Shown piece after piece: positions 1 to 11,142 of a stretch of 64,000 bases of DNA (its first letter is position 1; every line of letters begins with the position of its first letter). Source of the DNA: Daphnia pulex (lineage: Eukaryota; Arthropoda; Branchiopoda; Diplostraca; Daphniidae); the NCBI RefSeq assembly GCF_021134715.1, contig NC_060022.1:5771001-5835000 (forward strand). The letters are read 5' to 3'. The notes beneath the pieces are model-generated. The model saw nothing but the letters and a program-made list of their open reading frames with translations, had not been told where the DNA came from and did not search any database. The position numbers and the translations under genes were made by a program.

Positions 1-1749
1 ATGTATAAGACGCGCACGTTATTTATTGCGCGCAAATCACAGTGCGCGTGTGTAGGGCCAACATTTTCAGACTTTTTCTTTTGGGTTGAACAAAGGCATC
101 ATCTGGCTGCTGCCTCGCCACTGCCGCTGTGCATAACCCAAAAGCAGACGCCGATGCAAAACCCTAAAGAAAGAATAAAAGACGAGGAATATATAGTAAT
201 ACAGAGGGGGGAAAACGTGACCGAACGTGACGCATTTCGGTGGCGGTGGCATTTCATTCTTCTCTCCCCTCTCTTCTTGTGCCGAGACGCCGACCGTCGC
301 CACCGCCGCCGCCGATCTGAAAACGGTGGGGCATAGACGCCATCGAGTTCGCCGAGTAGGCTATAGGCCTATCTTCTTTTCTTTCGACGCCATAGATTCC
401 CTAGCACCCCACCCCACTTCCGTGTATATCTCATCACACCCTACTCTTAAGTTGTTGTCGTAGCTCTTTCATCAGCTGCGATCCACTTGGCTGACGTCGC
501 CGCACCACCGCCAAAATATCAATCAGCCACGATCAGCATCTTGTTTTATTTTCGGGTGGGGGGGGGGGGGATTGATATTATTATTTTAAAAGCTATTAAA
601 TACCTGTTGACCATGACTTGGTTGCTTATTCGACTTATAAATTATTTTTCAAAAATATCACGCATAAAAATTTCTTCGTCAGAAATTCGAGACGTAAACT
701 CGGACGTAAATAGAACGCTGGCAGAAAATTTTATTGACTCAACGTTTTTTTTTTTTTATTTTTGTTCATGCGCAATTCAGAAGAGGTAAAATGCCAAATT
801 CTGTTGTTATTACGACGTGATATGAAAAAGAAACCAAGATTATATTTAGGAAGGTGATCTGCTGTTATTTGAGGAATTGCCACTTCTGGAAAGGATCGCA
901 TGGATATTCTGTGGAAACCATGATATTATCTTGTTTGCATTTTGCAACGCAACTATTTCTAGTACTCTGATAAACATAACCACCCCCCCTTAGCCCATGC
1001 TATTAATACTTTTCCCAATAGAAATGGTATTAAATTTCTTTAGTCAATTACAGAGCAACACGTCGATAAAGAACTATACCACCTGATCTTTTGACTCCAC
1101 CCCACACCTATGCAATGACGCAATCTGTACACGAATCGATTGGGCTGTAACTCACATTATTATTAGTTAACAGTATTCTGATGGCTTCGGTCTTGAAAGG
1201 TAAGAATCTCAATGCTAATAAAATACTGTTTGTGCTTTTTTGGTTTTACAAAACACTGTTAAAAAGGGTCTAAATTTTATAGTTTTCCATTTAGAGGAAT
1301 TTACATTCTGGTTTTCAAATTTATTTATTTTTATCTATTCTTAATTTCTTATCAAAGAAATGAGTGAAATATGGTTGCCTTTTATATGAGTCCATAGTTA
1401 TTTATATTTGACATTTTCGTCGTTTATATAAAATCGGTTGGAGTAGTGGTGTCTTGGTGTGGTTAGTCCGATTATGACTCGATAGAGTATATATATATAA
1501 TTATATATAGGTTCGAATGGCATCTTGCTTATAGCCTACTTCTATTATTTTCCTGTGATGCATGATGTGCAATAAATTTTCGTTTTTCACAAGTTAAAAC
1601 CTTTGATAATTGTAGTTTTCATAACTTGTGAAAATATTAGTAATAACCGCCAAAATGGAACAATTAATCAAAGGTTAAAACTCACTAAAATCGCTCGTTT
1701 CCACATTTTTCTTCACTGATTTATGCGGATTTATGCTTCACCACCCGCG
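1..1749. other. Intergenic AT-rich DNA
   Basis: I see no convincing gene here. The stretch has short chance frames, a G-run near 557, an AT dinucleotide tract near 1490-1510, and a small hairpin in which a TTTTTCACAAGTT-type sequence near 1585 pairs with AACTTGTGAAAA near 1622. The first 450 bases are richer in GC than what follows and could be the promoter side of a gene lying off the left edge, but nothing in the sequence proves that. Confidence 0.5.
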
Positions 1750-1781
1750 ATTGTTTGGCAATTTATAAATTGCCAAACAAT
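1750..1781. repeat. Perfect 32-bp palindrome with central TATAAAT
   Basis: Sixteen bases (ATTGTTTGGCAATTTA) are followed immediately by their exact reverse complement, with no spacer. The centre reads TTTATAAA. It lies 91 bases upstream of the glycosyltransferase start codon, so it could be a paired TTGGCAA-type factor site around a TATA element. The palindrome is seen directly; any promoter role is inference. Confidence 0.85.
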
Positions 1782-1871
1782 AGCCTGTGATACGAAAGAA
1801 AATCACACTTTAATGTATAATTTTGTTTTTTAAATAAAATTTCAGAAAGATTTATCAATAGAAAAAAAATT

Positions 1872-3451
1872 ATGCATAGAAAATTCATTTTCGTCTCGTT
1901 ATGGCTAACGCTAACTGTATTCATACAACTGCTGCCGTCGGCCAGCAGCAATTCAACTCCAAGCAAAGAACAAATTCCTGCTGCTCCCGGACAGAAGTTT
2001 GTTTGGCCCGGGTGTCATGAGGAGAAAAAACGAATCGATCAAATTGTTGGAACTATCAATGCATGGTTCGGATGTAATAATGAGAAAAAACGAATCGATC
2101 AACTTGTTGGAACTATCGATGCCTTACAACAGCAGATCCCGGCCAAAAACACTCTTGCTGATATGGAAAATGCTCTTCGTAGAGAAAAAGCCAAAAATCA
2201 AGAGCTTATTGCCAACTTGGAATTGTGCGAAGAAAAACGTAAAATGTTTAATAACTACGTGCTGGATTCTTTTTTACGCAATTCGCCTTATTCTGGAGTA
2301 GAAAATTACACCCGATACTTAGTGGCTCGATTGGGAATGTTGCCAATAAAAAATGCGAAACCTTTGATACCCGAATTCGGACCAGTCATCAACGACGTTC
2401 TTTCCTTTCGCTATCCCATCAACATTCCGTCGTGTCCAGCAGCAGAAATAACAAATAATACTTCGGCGAACCCAAGTGTTTTCATAGCGATTATATCGGC
2501 TCCGGGTAATTTCAAAGAGCGAAACGACATCAGAGCAACGTGGCTGATTCACCTCAAAAATGTTCTGGAAAAAAATCTGCTGGGCATTAGCACCCGATAC
2601 GGTTTCTTTCTCGGTCAGACTCAAGACGATTCGATTCAAAAGGGAATCAAAGAAGAGAGTCGGAAACACGGGGACATCATCCAAATCGAAATGGACGATT
2701 CGTACCGCAATTTGACGTTTAAAGGCATCGCCGTGCTCAACTGGGTGCGGCAACACTGCGCCAAGGTCGACCTCGTTTTCAAAGTGGACGACGACATCTA
2801 CGTCAACGTGCACAATCTCGTTCATTTCGTCCGGTCCAACTATCAATCGAACAACAGTTTGTTCGGCTTACCCTCGAGTGAAGACCTTACCCTCAAACGT
2901 TACAAAAAGCTGGGTAGTATTAGATATTATAATTCATTCGAAGAGTACCCTTGGAGCAACTATCCTGACAATGGGCTCTCAGGACCGGCCTATTTCATGC
3001 ACACAAGCGTCGTCATTCCGATATTGGCTGCCAGTCAGACCATTCCTTTCCACCCGTCCGATGAAATTTTCCTGACTGGAATGTGCACGGAAAAAGCCAG
3101 TTTAAAGATACGAAATTCCAGACCCGAATACACTTGGAATTTGAAGCCACCATATTCCGAAGGCCAACCCAGGTTTTTATTTTATATACATCAATCCCCA
3201 AAATGACTATTAAATTTTCTTTTATACATTATTTTATTTGCTTAAGTGTCTATAATCCGTATAGTTTGGGAACCATTCCGACGCCGTGTTATTTGCGGAA
3301 CTATGTCGGGTTGGAGACCGAAAATCAATTCAACACCCACTCGGCCGTCGACGATTTTTATCGGAACAAGACCCAGTGCGTCATAAACAAAGTGGATGGA
3401 ACCAAAAGAACAATTGACTTCACCGCCCCCATTATCTTCAAGTTCACTTAG
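1872..3451 (+). CDS. Beta-1,3-galactosyltransferase-like protein (GT31)
   Basis: Two coding exons, 1872-3172 and 3265-3451, join in phase 2 across a 92-base GT-AG intron and give about 495 residues. The first exon read straight through would stop at 3206; the splice instead adds a Cys-containing C-terminus. A hydrophobic signal anchor (about residues 4-24, FIFVSLWLTLTVF) predicts a type II Golgi membrane protein. A charged coiled stem follows, then the Galactosyl_T domain: the VFIAIISAPGNF start, RNDIRATW, the metal-binding KVDDDIYV (DxD type), GPAYFMH and the conserved acidic DEIFLTGMC near the end. Known GT31 enzymes transfer galactose or GlcNAc from UDP-sugars onto glycoprotein or glycolipid acceptors; the exact acceptor cannot be read from sequence. 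The ATG at 1872 is the first in frame and precedes the anchor. A 20-residue tandem duplication lies in the stem. An acceptor-like TTTCAG near 1845 leaves room for a 5' UTR intron. Confidence 0.85.
2022..2141 (+). repeat. 60-bp tandem duplication in GT31 stem
   Basis: Two adjacent 60-base units begin with GAGAAAAAACGAATCGATCA at 2022 and 2082. They encode EKKRIDQIVGTINA and EKKRIDQLVGTIDA, each preceded by a Cys a few residues before. The copies differ at only a few bases and keep the frame, so this is a recent in-frame duplication that lengthens the stem between membrane anchor and catalytic domain. Confidence 0.9.
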
Positions 3452-5298
3452 GCTGTGATACACAAGACAACGAAGACAAGATTAATTCTCTTGTATTGGA
3501 AATAACGATGAAAAATCGTAGACATACATTGGCCTAATATATTAGCAACAACAATTCGGCGCTTAATTTGCACTAGAATGGTAATCATTTGTTATGTACA
3601 AGAGAACACTAGTAGGCCTAAAATAGACTTGCTTTATCCGGTAATAATTGTTGTTCATTATTTGTTTTTTTACATCCTGCTGCTTGGGCGATCCTGGGGT
3701 CAGGGGTTCAAGTCTATCTCAGTCGTACGCTCTTTTATTTTTTTGTATTTGTTTCTATTTTCTGGGAAATTTTAATGTCGTCGCTGAGTTCCTTGTGCCG
3801 ACGTTTCCGCCCGATGGGTCAGCACCTGCTGGTCATCGGCTGTTTCCTCATCTACTGCGCCTGTTTTCGACCATTGCTTTGAACCGGAATGTCGTGTCCG
3901 TCTGGCTGACGAACCGGTTCGTTCATCATCGGCAACATCGAAGGCTGAATAATAACCACTTAATCAGACGAAATTTGATGCCGACCAGCTGATCGATGGA
4001 CGGACCTGTTGCCTTTTGTCTGCCCATCGAGCGGAAGACATGATTGGAGAAAGTGGTGCCGGTCTTATAGCACCACCACCAGTGTCTAAGGGCACACGCA
4101 TGTAGGCTATATGTACATATCCATATCGTAGGACATACACCAACCGGCAGACTCCGCGCGCGGAGTGAAAGAAGAAAAACGAATAAAAGAGAGAGAGAGA
4201 GAGAGTGCTGCCGAGATAGAATACAGATATTCATTTTTCCCCGTGTCTATTTTTTAGGCTTTCGCCCCGGAGCCTCTATATGGTGGACCCATAAAAAATA
4301 AAATAAAAGTTTAATGTGTTTCTTCTTTTTTTGGGAGGTTGTTGTTGGAATGATTATTTATTTACGGGTGGTGATTTGTGGGATATTTTTCTCTTCTCAC
4401 CATGGACTACCATCACAACAAACGATTTCTTATAGTGCAAAAGAGGCTAGCTCTCTTTGTTGTACGTACGTTAAAAAAACAACATTTTTCTTTATTATAT
4501 TCCGGCCAGAAAGAAGATGGAGAGGCCAGCGCCTTTTAATTTTTTTCCCATTTCAGTTTCTCCGCGCATCGATGGGCTGTTAAAGCGGTTTGTTAGTTTC
4601 GCCTCCCCTCGCCACATCATAAACACACGCGCGTGCATTGCATTTTGCCCTTTTTGGGGCTGGCGAATAATAATCTCAAAAGGCTCCGGGCGACATCTTA
4701 ATATAGCACTCTGCCAGCATCGAGGTGTTGCTAATAAAAGAGCCCTTAGGCCGCTTTTGTGTTCCCCTGCTGCTGTCCACAAATTGGCAAAATCAATTAT
4801 TTTGTAAAGATTCGACTGCATGGGCATATAGACATTTGATTTATCCACACAACCAAACTTGTATGGCATCTTTTGAGTTTCTGTTGCGGGCGAACGTTGT
4901 GGGTGGGCGCGAGAGAGGATGAAAAATATTATACTCCTAACGAGTTCAGAAAGAAATGCCAATGTTACACGGACCGGGCATGACCTAAACAGTTAAGCCA
5001 ACTCTATAGCTGTATACATCATCCTTAATTCCTTACATAGGGATGTAGCACCGCGACAGATACAGACACAATATCATTTTGTTATCAGTCCTCTCGTCTC
5101 AAATAGTTTAAACATCGCGGGGGAAAAATGCCTATATAGATAATATAATAATGCGCATAATAGTCTATAATGTGCTGTGGTACCTTTCTCCTCAAATTAT
5201 TCTTGGGATTCTGTGGCCTTTTTTTTTGTATTGGCTATAGGCGATGCCACTATTATGGCATGTCTCATCACTCACAACCAGAAGTGAGCCGAAGCTCT
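3452..5298. other. Intergenic spacer with no gene seen
   Basis: Short frames only. There is a GA run at about 4189-4205 and a sequence near 3690-3710 (GGGGTTCAAGTCT) that resembles a tRNA B-box but has no convincing cloverleaf. The LARP7 promoter and any upstream 5' UTR exon should lie in the right-hand part. Confidence 0.5.
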
Positions 5299-5404
5299 CG
5301 AGTCCTAACACGTCGAGGAAAATCTCCAGCGAATGACACAGCAGCAAAGAGACAGCAGCAGGAGGAATATAGAGTTTCTCTGCGGCTATCTGCCATGCGC
5401 TTTC
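5299..5404 (+). repeat. 106-bp perfect direct repeat, copy 1
   Basis: Bases 5299-5404 match 8897-9002 exactly, in the same orientation, 3.6 kb apart. Identity begins at CGAGTCCTAAC and ends at GCGCTTTC. Copy 1 abuts the pyrimidine-rich CCCCCCTTCAG just before the first certain LARP7 exon and contains the only usable in-frame ATG for that exon (5333). Confidence 0.95.
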
Positions 5405-7426
5405 CCCCCTTCAGGGACAGCAACAAAAAAGGGAAAAATTCGTAAACGAAAAAAGGCCCTGCATACTGCCATTAGAAATCAAATGGAGTTTTACTTTAGT
5501 GATGCAAATCTCTCAAAAGATAGGTTTATGCAGAATGTTATCAAAGATGGACCTGGTAATATATTACATATTATTTTCTGTTTTTGTGTAGCTAACATAT
5601 TATTTAATATTTGTTAGAAATTCCACTGCATGTTTTTATGAACTTTAATAAGCTTCGAGCAATGACTGAAGACCTCAAAGAAATTGCTAAGGTACAGCTT
5701 AAAATCATGTAATCTCAGTTCATGTTTTATTATTAATCTATGCATTTTTTAAGGCGTTAAAATTCTCTAAAACATTAAAACTTAGTGAGGATGAGACAAA
5801 GGTTTCAAGAATTACACCATTCCGCCCTAAGTCTCAGGAAGAGGTAGACCTTTGCACTGTGTATGTGGTAAGTAAAAAGAATTGTTGGTGTACAGCTTAA
5901 ATACATTTTCCCTTTATAAACAGGAAAGATTACCACCCCATGCTTCAATTGAATGGATTACCAGCATATTTTCTGAATATGGAGTGGTAGCATATGTTTC
6001 ACTCCCCAAATTCAAAGATGCAACACGAATAAAAGGCTTTGCATTTGTGGAATTTTGTGATTCTGAGTCAGCTGCCAAAGCTGTCACGGTAAGTTTTCTT
6101 TGCATATTTAGGCAGTAACACAAAGACAATGAGGGCTCATTCAAAAATTTTATAGGAATATGCAGCCTCCAGCGAGTATCATTTATTGACTGAAGATCCG
6201 GGGCAGTTATGTAGTATTCAGGCGTTCAATGCAGAGTGCGTAAACTACTTTCTAATTGAACAATCGAAAGTTTTTCACTTATTTACCTTTTTATTTACTT
6301 TAATGTGATTTTCAAATCAAATAATTGTTCATAAAGGAGTCAGCAAGACGAAAAAGGGGACGAGAAGAAAACCAGCCCAAAACCAGAAACGGAGGAAGAT
6401 GAATCCAATGCTGAACCAAAATCGAAAAGAATAAAAGTAGAAGAAGAAACAACTGAGATAAAAGAAGGCATTGCAACGACTATAGAAGAGACAACTGTGA
6501 TTAAAGCTGAAAAAGAAATTACCAGTCAAGATGAATCGAAAGCCATCACAAAAAAGAAGAAGCAACCAAACGTGTTTAAAGATGAAATTAATGAAGAGGC
6601 TCTCAACCTGTCATTACAGGTCATGTCCAAGTAAATTTACCTTAATTTAACAAAAATATTGTTCTGAACTTAACCATAAATTCATTATTAAAGGAAAGAG
6701 TGGAAGAGATTGCGGAATAAATATCTTGATATGCAGCGCAAGTGTCTCCGCCAAATCCGAATGAATGCTCGACGCCAACATAATGAAAGCCGATTCGATC
6801 CTGTTGTATTAGTTGAGGAAACTAAAGAACAATTTGTTGAGGACAGATCTGATCCCTGTCCAGATTTTCAACCTGGTCGAATCGTCAAAATCATTCTGGA
6901 CGAACCTATTTCAGATGCCAAACGTTTCAAAGTATTTCTTCCTTACGTTACTACTTACTTACTAAATATTTTTTTGTTTGTAATAACAGTTGATTGTATA
7001 ATTTAATTATTAGAGCCAAGTCAAATGTCAGGAGGGTGTAACTTACGTAGAAGCGCAAGACTGTTGCAAAATTGCTTTTGTACGATGCACTGACGATGCA
7101 GCTGCCCAGTCTCTAGTCGTCAAGAAAATATGGAGTCAATCAGAAATTCTCCAAGGTTTTTCTCTCTTTGGCACAGTAAAGGAAAACATTTAATAATTAT
7201 TATTATTGTGAAATATGCAGGCGAAGAAGAACGAGACTACTGGAAAAAGATCGAAGAGAACCGAATAAAGAAGCGTGACAAATCTTCACGACCTAAAAAA
7301 TCGGGAGCTGAGAGAGCCCGCAAGCAAAAGGAATCGATCATTGACGCAGACCAACCTGGCTACCCCACCAGAGCTATACAACACAAAAATCTGCATATTA
7401 GGTTCGACGGCGAGGACGATGATTAA
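5333..7426 (+). CDS. Larp7: La-related protein 7 (7SK snRNP)
   Basis: Exons, joined in frame: 5333(?)-5555, 5618-5691, 5754-5867, 5924-6088, 6156-6235, 6337-6630, 6694-6931, 7014-7155 and 7221-7426, about 511 residues. The La motif (RNQMEFYFSDANLSKDRFM then IPLHVFMNFNKL) is followed by RRM1 (TVYVERLPP, with KGFAFVEF as RNP1), a Lys/Glu-rich linker, an atypical C-terminal xRRM (PGRIVKIILDEP to AFVRCTDDAAAQ) and a tail ending NLHIRFDGEDDD. This tail resembles the HIRF ending of animal LARP7. The family binds the 3' uridines and a 3' stem-loop of 7SK snRNA in the nucleus and thereby helps hold P-TEFb inactive. Length is close to the family norm. The 5' end is uncertain: the ATG at 5333 is in frame but lies in a duplicated segment, and an acceptor-like TTCAG at 5411-5414 suggests a short upstream first exon instead. 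Introns are about 60-100 bases. Confidence 0.9.
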
Positions 7427-8896
7427 AGGTGACGAACTATTTACTCGTAACGGGCTTTCATGTACGGCTTTTATAAACCTCTTTCGTTCACCTAATACAA
7501 TGGTCTTGAACCTAGGTTCTTGTGATGTGTATCGAGTCTGATTACAGGAACTTTAATTCGATGTTATGGTTTTTTGTTTCGTTACAAACGAACTGAAAAG
7601 CATTATTCGGTTGATATTGTAAAGTATCACATGAGTGATTTTCATTTAAAAATTGAGTAGATAGACGACGGATTGTCTAGATTTGCTTACCAAAAAACGC
7701 GGGAAAACTCCGGTGATTTCACACACATTATGTTGCCGGAACCTTCTCTCGGATAATTCCCCACCAGGAGAATGGCTTCGGCTTTTGTTTATTCGTTCAT
7801 CCATTTCAATAGTCTGTTATTTTAATGTGTTATTCTAACAATTTAATAATTTATTTTTAAAACGTTTTGATGCACGTTTTCGTTTAAAAGCGCTAAAGCG
7901 GTTCATCGCATTTGATACGGTATTTCTTGAAAGACATTTATTCGCAACATCTCGTGGCTGTGGTTTTAACTTTCAAGACAGTAAGAAAATCAGGAAACAT
8001 TGGTCATTGGTCAACAGTTACTGAAGTAAATTTTTCGATAAAATTACTTTTTAGTTAATTTATTTTTGGATGAACTAAGTTTTTTTAAAAATCGTAAAGT
8101 TTAAGTATTCTCCATTTCAAACATTTTTCTGAAGAAAATTTATTTATTTATGGGAAAATTCTGTGTGGGGGTGGGGGAGACACGCTGAATCCCAATGGCT
8201 AGTGATTCTTTATAATTACCTTCCCAGATATTGCTCGATGATTCCCAACAGTTGCCAGCAGAGGTCACTGTTGTCCCACTGGTCACTGGTGATTATTCAA
8301 CACAGTCTCACTATAGAGGACCCATCAAGACGACGCCGTCTCCGAGAGAATCTTCCGCCATATAAGAGTCGGACAACCATAAGTAATAGCTCTGGTACAG
8401 GCAACAGACAGCCACTTCGGCCGTAAAGCCTTGTCAATTGTCATAGTTTTTTTTTTCAAAGTTGAGATCCTGTGAGCTGCTTGCTTAAATAAGCCAACCC
8501 GTTGCCAAAATTAGCCAACAGTTGGAACTGGTTGGAAGTAAAAACTAAAAAGCCGGGTAAAAAGCCCGCGAAACCCGAAACACCTCCTGTAGTAGTCATA
8601 GACCTAGTTTCTTCGACTCACACGTTTCCTTCCCTTGATAAAGTTGCGCAATATACATTTTGTTCATCTCCAATCTCCATCATGTTACTTCAAAATCAAA
8701 TGAAACCTTTTTCTAGATATTGTTTTATTGAAGGGTTGAAAAAGCAAAGGATCTTTGTTCCTACACGTTCCTACAAAGCCTTGAAAAAGTTGTTGCCTGG
8801 CTGGCTGTAAAAGAATTTGAAAGTGAAAATTGAAATACGAGTTTTCTCCTGTGATGCTGCTGGCTTTTCACACTCTTACAATGCCTTAGGACTCTC
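7427..8896. other. LARP7 3' side and intergenic DNA
   Basis: LARP7's 3' UTR must begin here. Farther on, short open stretches have protein-like composition but no recognised domain: near 8229-8370, ending in KTTPSPRESSAI, and 8502-8810, with KKPGKKPAKPETPP. Neither has a clear start, splice partner or homologue known to me. They could be exon relics. Confidence 0.35.
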
Positions 8897-9002
8897 CGAG
8901 TCCTAACACGTCGAGGAAAATCTCCAGCGAATGACACAGCAGCAAAGAGACAGCAGCAGGAGGAATATAGAGTTTCTCTGCGGCTATCTGCCATGCGCTT
9001 TC
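8897..9002 (+). repeat. 106-bp perfect direct repeat, copy 2
   Basis: Exact copy of 5299-5404 in direct orientation. The flanks differ completely from copy 1 on both sides beyond a few bases. No gene is seen around copy 2. I see no target-site duplication or terminal repeats, so this looks like a segmental duplication or template-switch event, not a transposon. Confidence 0.95.
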
Positions 9003-9730
9003 TCCGGCGCACCATCATCATCATCTCCTTCTCTCTAGATTCTTTTACGTGCATGTATAGAACTAGCTATAGACTTTCACGCCAGACTTGGACGTCATCG
9101 TCACTCTGGCTGGCTGATGTACCATAAGCTGAGTTGAGCTTCTTCTTCTTCTTTTTTATATTATTATTAACTCGTAAGATTCCTCTGCTGTTTATACTGT
9201 ACACTATATGTATACACAGGATTAAATATTCATTTATTACGTTAGATTTTCGTTTCGCTTTCCTAATGAACCGCGCATTCATCAACCACCTACGCATGGC
9301 TGGGTGCTGGGGTTCCCGCGGGGTGATCTGGTCTGGCGACGTTCATTTATAATACGTACTCTCTAAGAAATATGTCGGTAAAAAAGTTCGAGTTTATTTC
9401 TCGGTACATTTTTACCTATGTATTTGTCGGTTTTTCAGCATTTTCACCGCCTAAATCCCTACACTCACGCTTTTGAAAGACCAACACTAAAATACCGACA
9501 ATTCATATCGGGATTCATTTTGAGGGGGAAAAAATCCTGAAAAGCTTTATCAGAAGTGTGACGCGCGAAGCGAAGAAAAACCAAAATAAGGGAAGGAAGG
9601 GCATCTCTATATATTTTTCTTCTTTCTATTAATCTTTTGACATTTTTCTTTCTTTTCCTCATTCTACTATTTTACATGAGAAATCGCAAGTTGTTGGGAC
9701 ATACGAGACGAGTTTCACTTTTTTTGTCAG
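9003..9730. other. Intergenic DNA with no gene seen
   Basis: AT-rich with short pyrimidine runs and no supported reading frame. The stretch before 9731 ends in a strong splice-acceptor-like tract (TTTCACTTTTTTTGTCAG). Confidence 0.4.
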
Positions 9731-10156
9731 CCAAAACAAACTTTGTTAAAATCTGTTGAATCTTTTGAAACCGTAGCACAAAAACTAAATTTACCTTTGA
9801 CGACGACTGTTGGAATTTGTAAACACATTAATCGTTTTGGCGTAACTTATTCAACCGGAAACATTGTCGTTGTCAGTAAAGAGAATTTTGAACTACAGTT
9901 TGGTGAAATAAAAGCTGTCATCTGCTGTAATAATTTAAGGTGCGTTCTGTTGGTGGCAAAATTAGATACTGTGGGTTTTAATTCACACTTACATGTATTT
10001 CAAGTGAATAGACCAATTACTACTAAATATATATGCATGGATTTCACGGAACTTTTTGATTACCACCCTTGTGACCTTCATTACAGCATTTCTGATGGAA
10101 ATTTCTATGTAAGATTAAAATATCAACTCATTTCAAATCCGTCTTTTAAAGACTAA
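9731..10156 (+). CDS. Orphan 3' exon, unknown protein family
   Basis: After the acceptor-like tract ending at 9730, the frame is open from QPKQTLLKSVESF to FKD and a stop at 10156, about 141 residues. It has no ATG at its start, so it is either a terminal exon whose upstream exons I could not find or a retained fragment. The pattern (an INRFGVTYSTGNIVVV beta-rich start, then GEIKAVI, TVGFNSHLHVFQV and FTELFDYHP) reminds me of the conserved C-terminal portion of multicopy uncharacterised invertebrate proteins often linked to mobile elements. That resemblance is from memory and unverified. The intact frame argues for recent function or a young copy. Confidence 0.4.
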   Translation, partial: PKQTLLKSVESFETVAQKLNLPLTTTVGICKHINRFGVTYSTGNIVVVSKENFELQFGEIKAVICCNNLRCVLLVAKLDTVGFNSHLHVFQVNRPITTKYICMDFTELFDYHPCDLHYSISDGNFYVRLKYQLISNPSFKD

Positions 10157-10670
10157 ATGTCGCTGTAAGTAAATTGTCACAATAGTCTGAACACCCGCGA
10201 AACCGTTTTGCGTTTTCTACAAAAAAAAAATTTCTCTTTTTGTAAGTCTTATCTTCTAGCGAAGGATTTTTGTTACGGGGGAGTGATTTTTTACTTTCCC
10301 TTTCAGCGGAGAAAAATTATTCCTTTGTTCTCCTCAAATTCTCAAATTCTCCTCCTCTTCTCCATTTTCCCCACAAATCATTTTGCTTCCGTGTGCGACT
10401 GTTGTGTTTTAACAGTTAAAGTGAATTATATTTTTGTGAAGACTGAACCAAAGTGAACACAATTAAAAGAATGCGTCTATGTCAAGTGAGTGTAAAAGGA
10501 CGGGGCCTAACTGGAATATTTAATGCTGATACGCTTCTGAATTTAAAAAAAAAGATAATAAGTCCATTTCTGATGCCTGATTATCTCTCAAAACTACAGT
10601 TTATTTAATTAGAATTCCTATTTATTAGTGTATATTTCATAGTTTCGGAAAGGTTTCTTTTTTCCGGAAG

Positions 10671-11142
10671 GTGTCTCGAGCTGCTTTTTGATGAATTTCC
10701 CGTGGTGACAGAGGACGATTTCCTATCCCCATGTTCTATCGGCGGGACTGTAAAATTATCCGTCGTGATCCCTGATGACGATGATACTTCGAATGACAAT
10801 CCGAACAACAAACAAAATGACGAAGCAATCATAGATAATGTCACCGACGATTTAGATCCTGATGCTGATAATACTGCTTTTCAAGAGAATGTCCGCGATG
10901 CCGAGACGTCCTTAAAGGTAAAGCATATTAATAAATGTGCATGTAAAATCTAAGACTACACATATATACATGTAATATATAATTATATATATCTATATAT
11001 CTATACATATATCTAGACAGTACTATTTTGTTGTCTCCAGGAATGGTACCCGATTCGTGATATAATACGTGAGAATGGCTGGGACAAAACTCGCGTTGAC
11101 TCCTTATTTGCGCGGCTAGATGATGAAAACGCGGAACAGTAA
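10671..11142 (+). CDS. Two-exon hypothetical protein, possible ubiquitin-like fold
   Basis: Exons 10671-10917 and 11041-11142 join in phase 0 across a 123-base GT-AG intron rich in AT dinucleotides. The product runs CLELLFDEFPVVTEDDF, GGTVKLSVVIPDDDD, an acidic Asn/Asp linker, then EWYPIRDIIRENGWDKTRVD to a stop. An upstream ATG at 10471 opens MRLCQVSVKGRGLTGIFNAD, which could be the first beta-hairpin of the same domain, but I could not join it in phase. The pattern of a basic beta strand, then D-E-x-F, then GGTVKLSVV resembles PB1/CIDE-N-type ubiquitin-like domains (inference). Either the gene is damaged or I have missed a splice site. Confidence 0.35.

Noticed and set aside
1450..1525. tRNA-like A-box (TGTGGTTAGT) and B-box (GGTTCGAAT)
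   Set aside because: The intervening sequence is an AT repeat and no acceptor or anticodon stem can be drawn; at most a tRNA-derived repeat relic.
2319..2846. 175-codon minus-strand open frame
   Set aside because: Antisense shadow of the GT31 catalytic domain.
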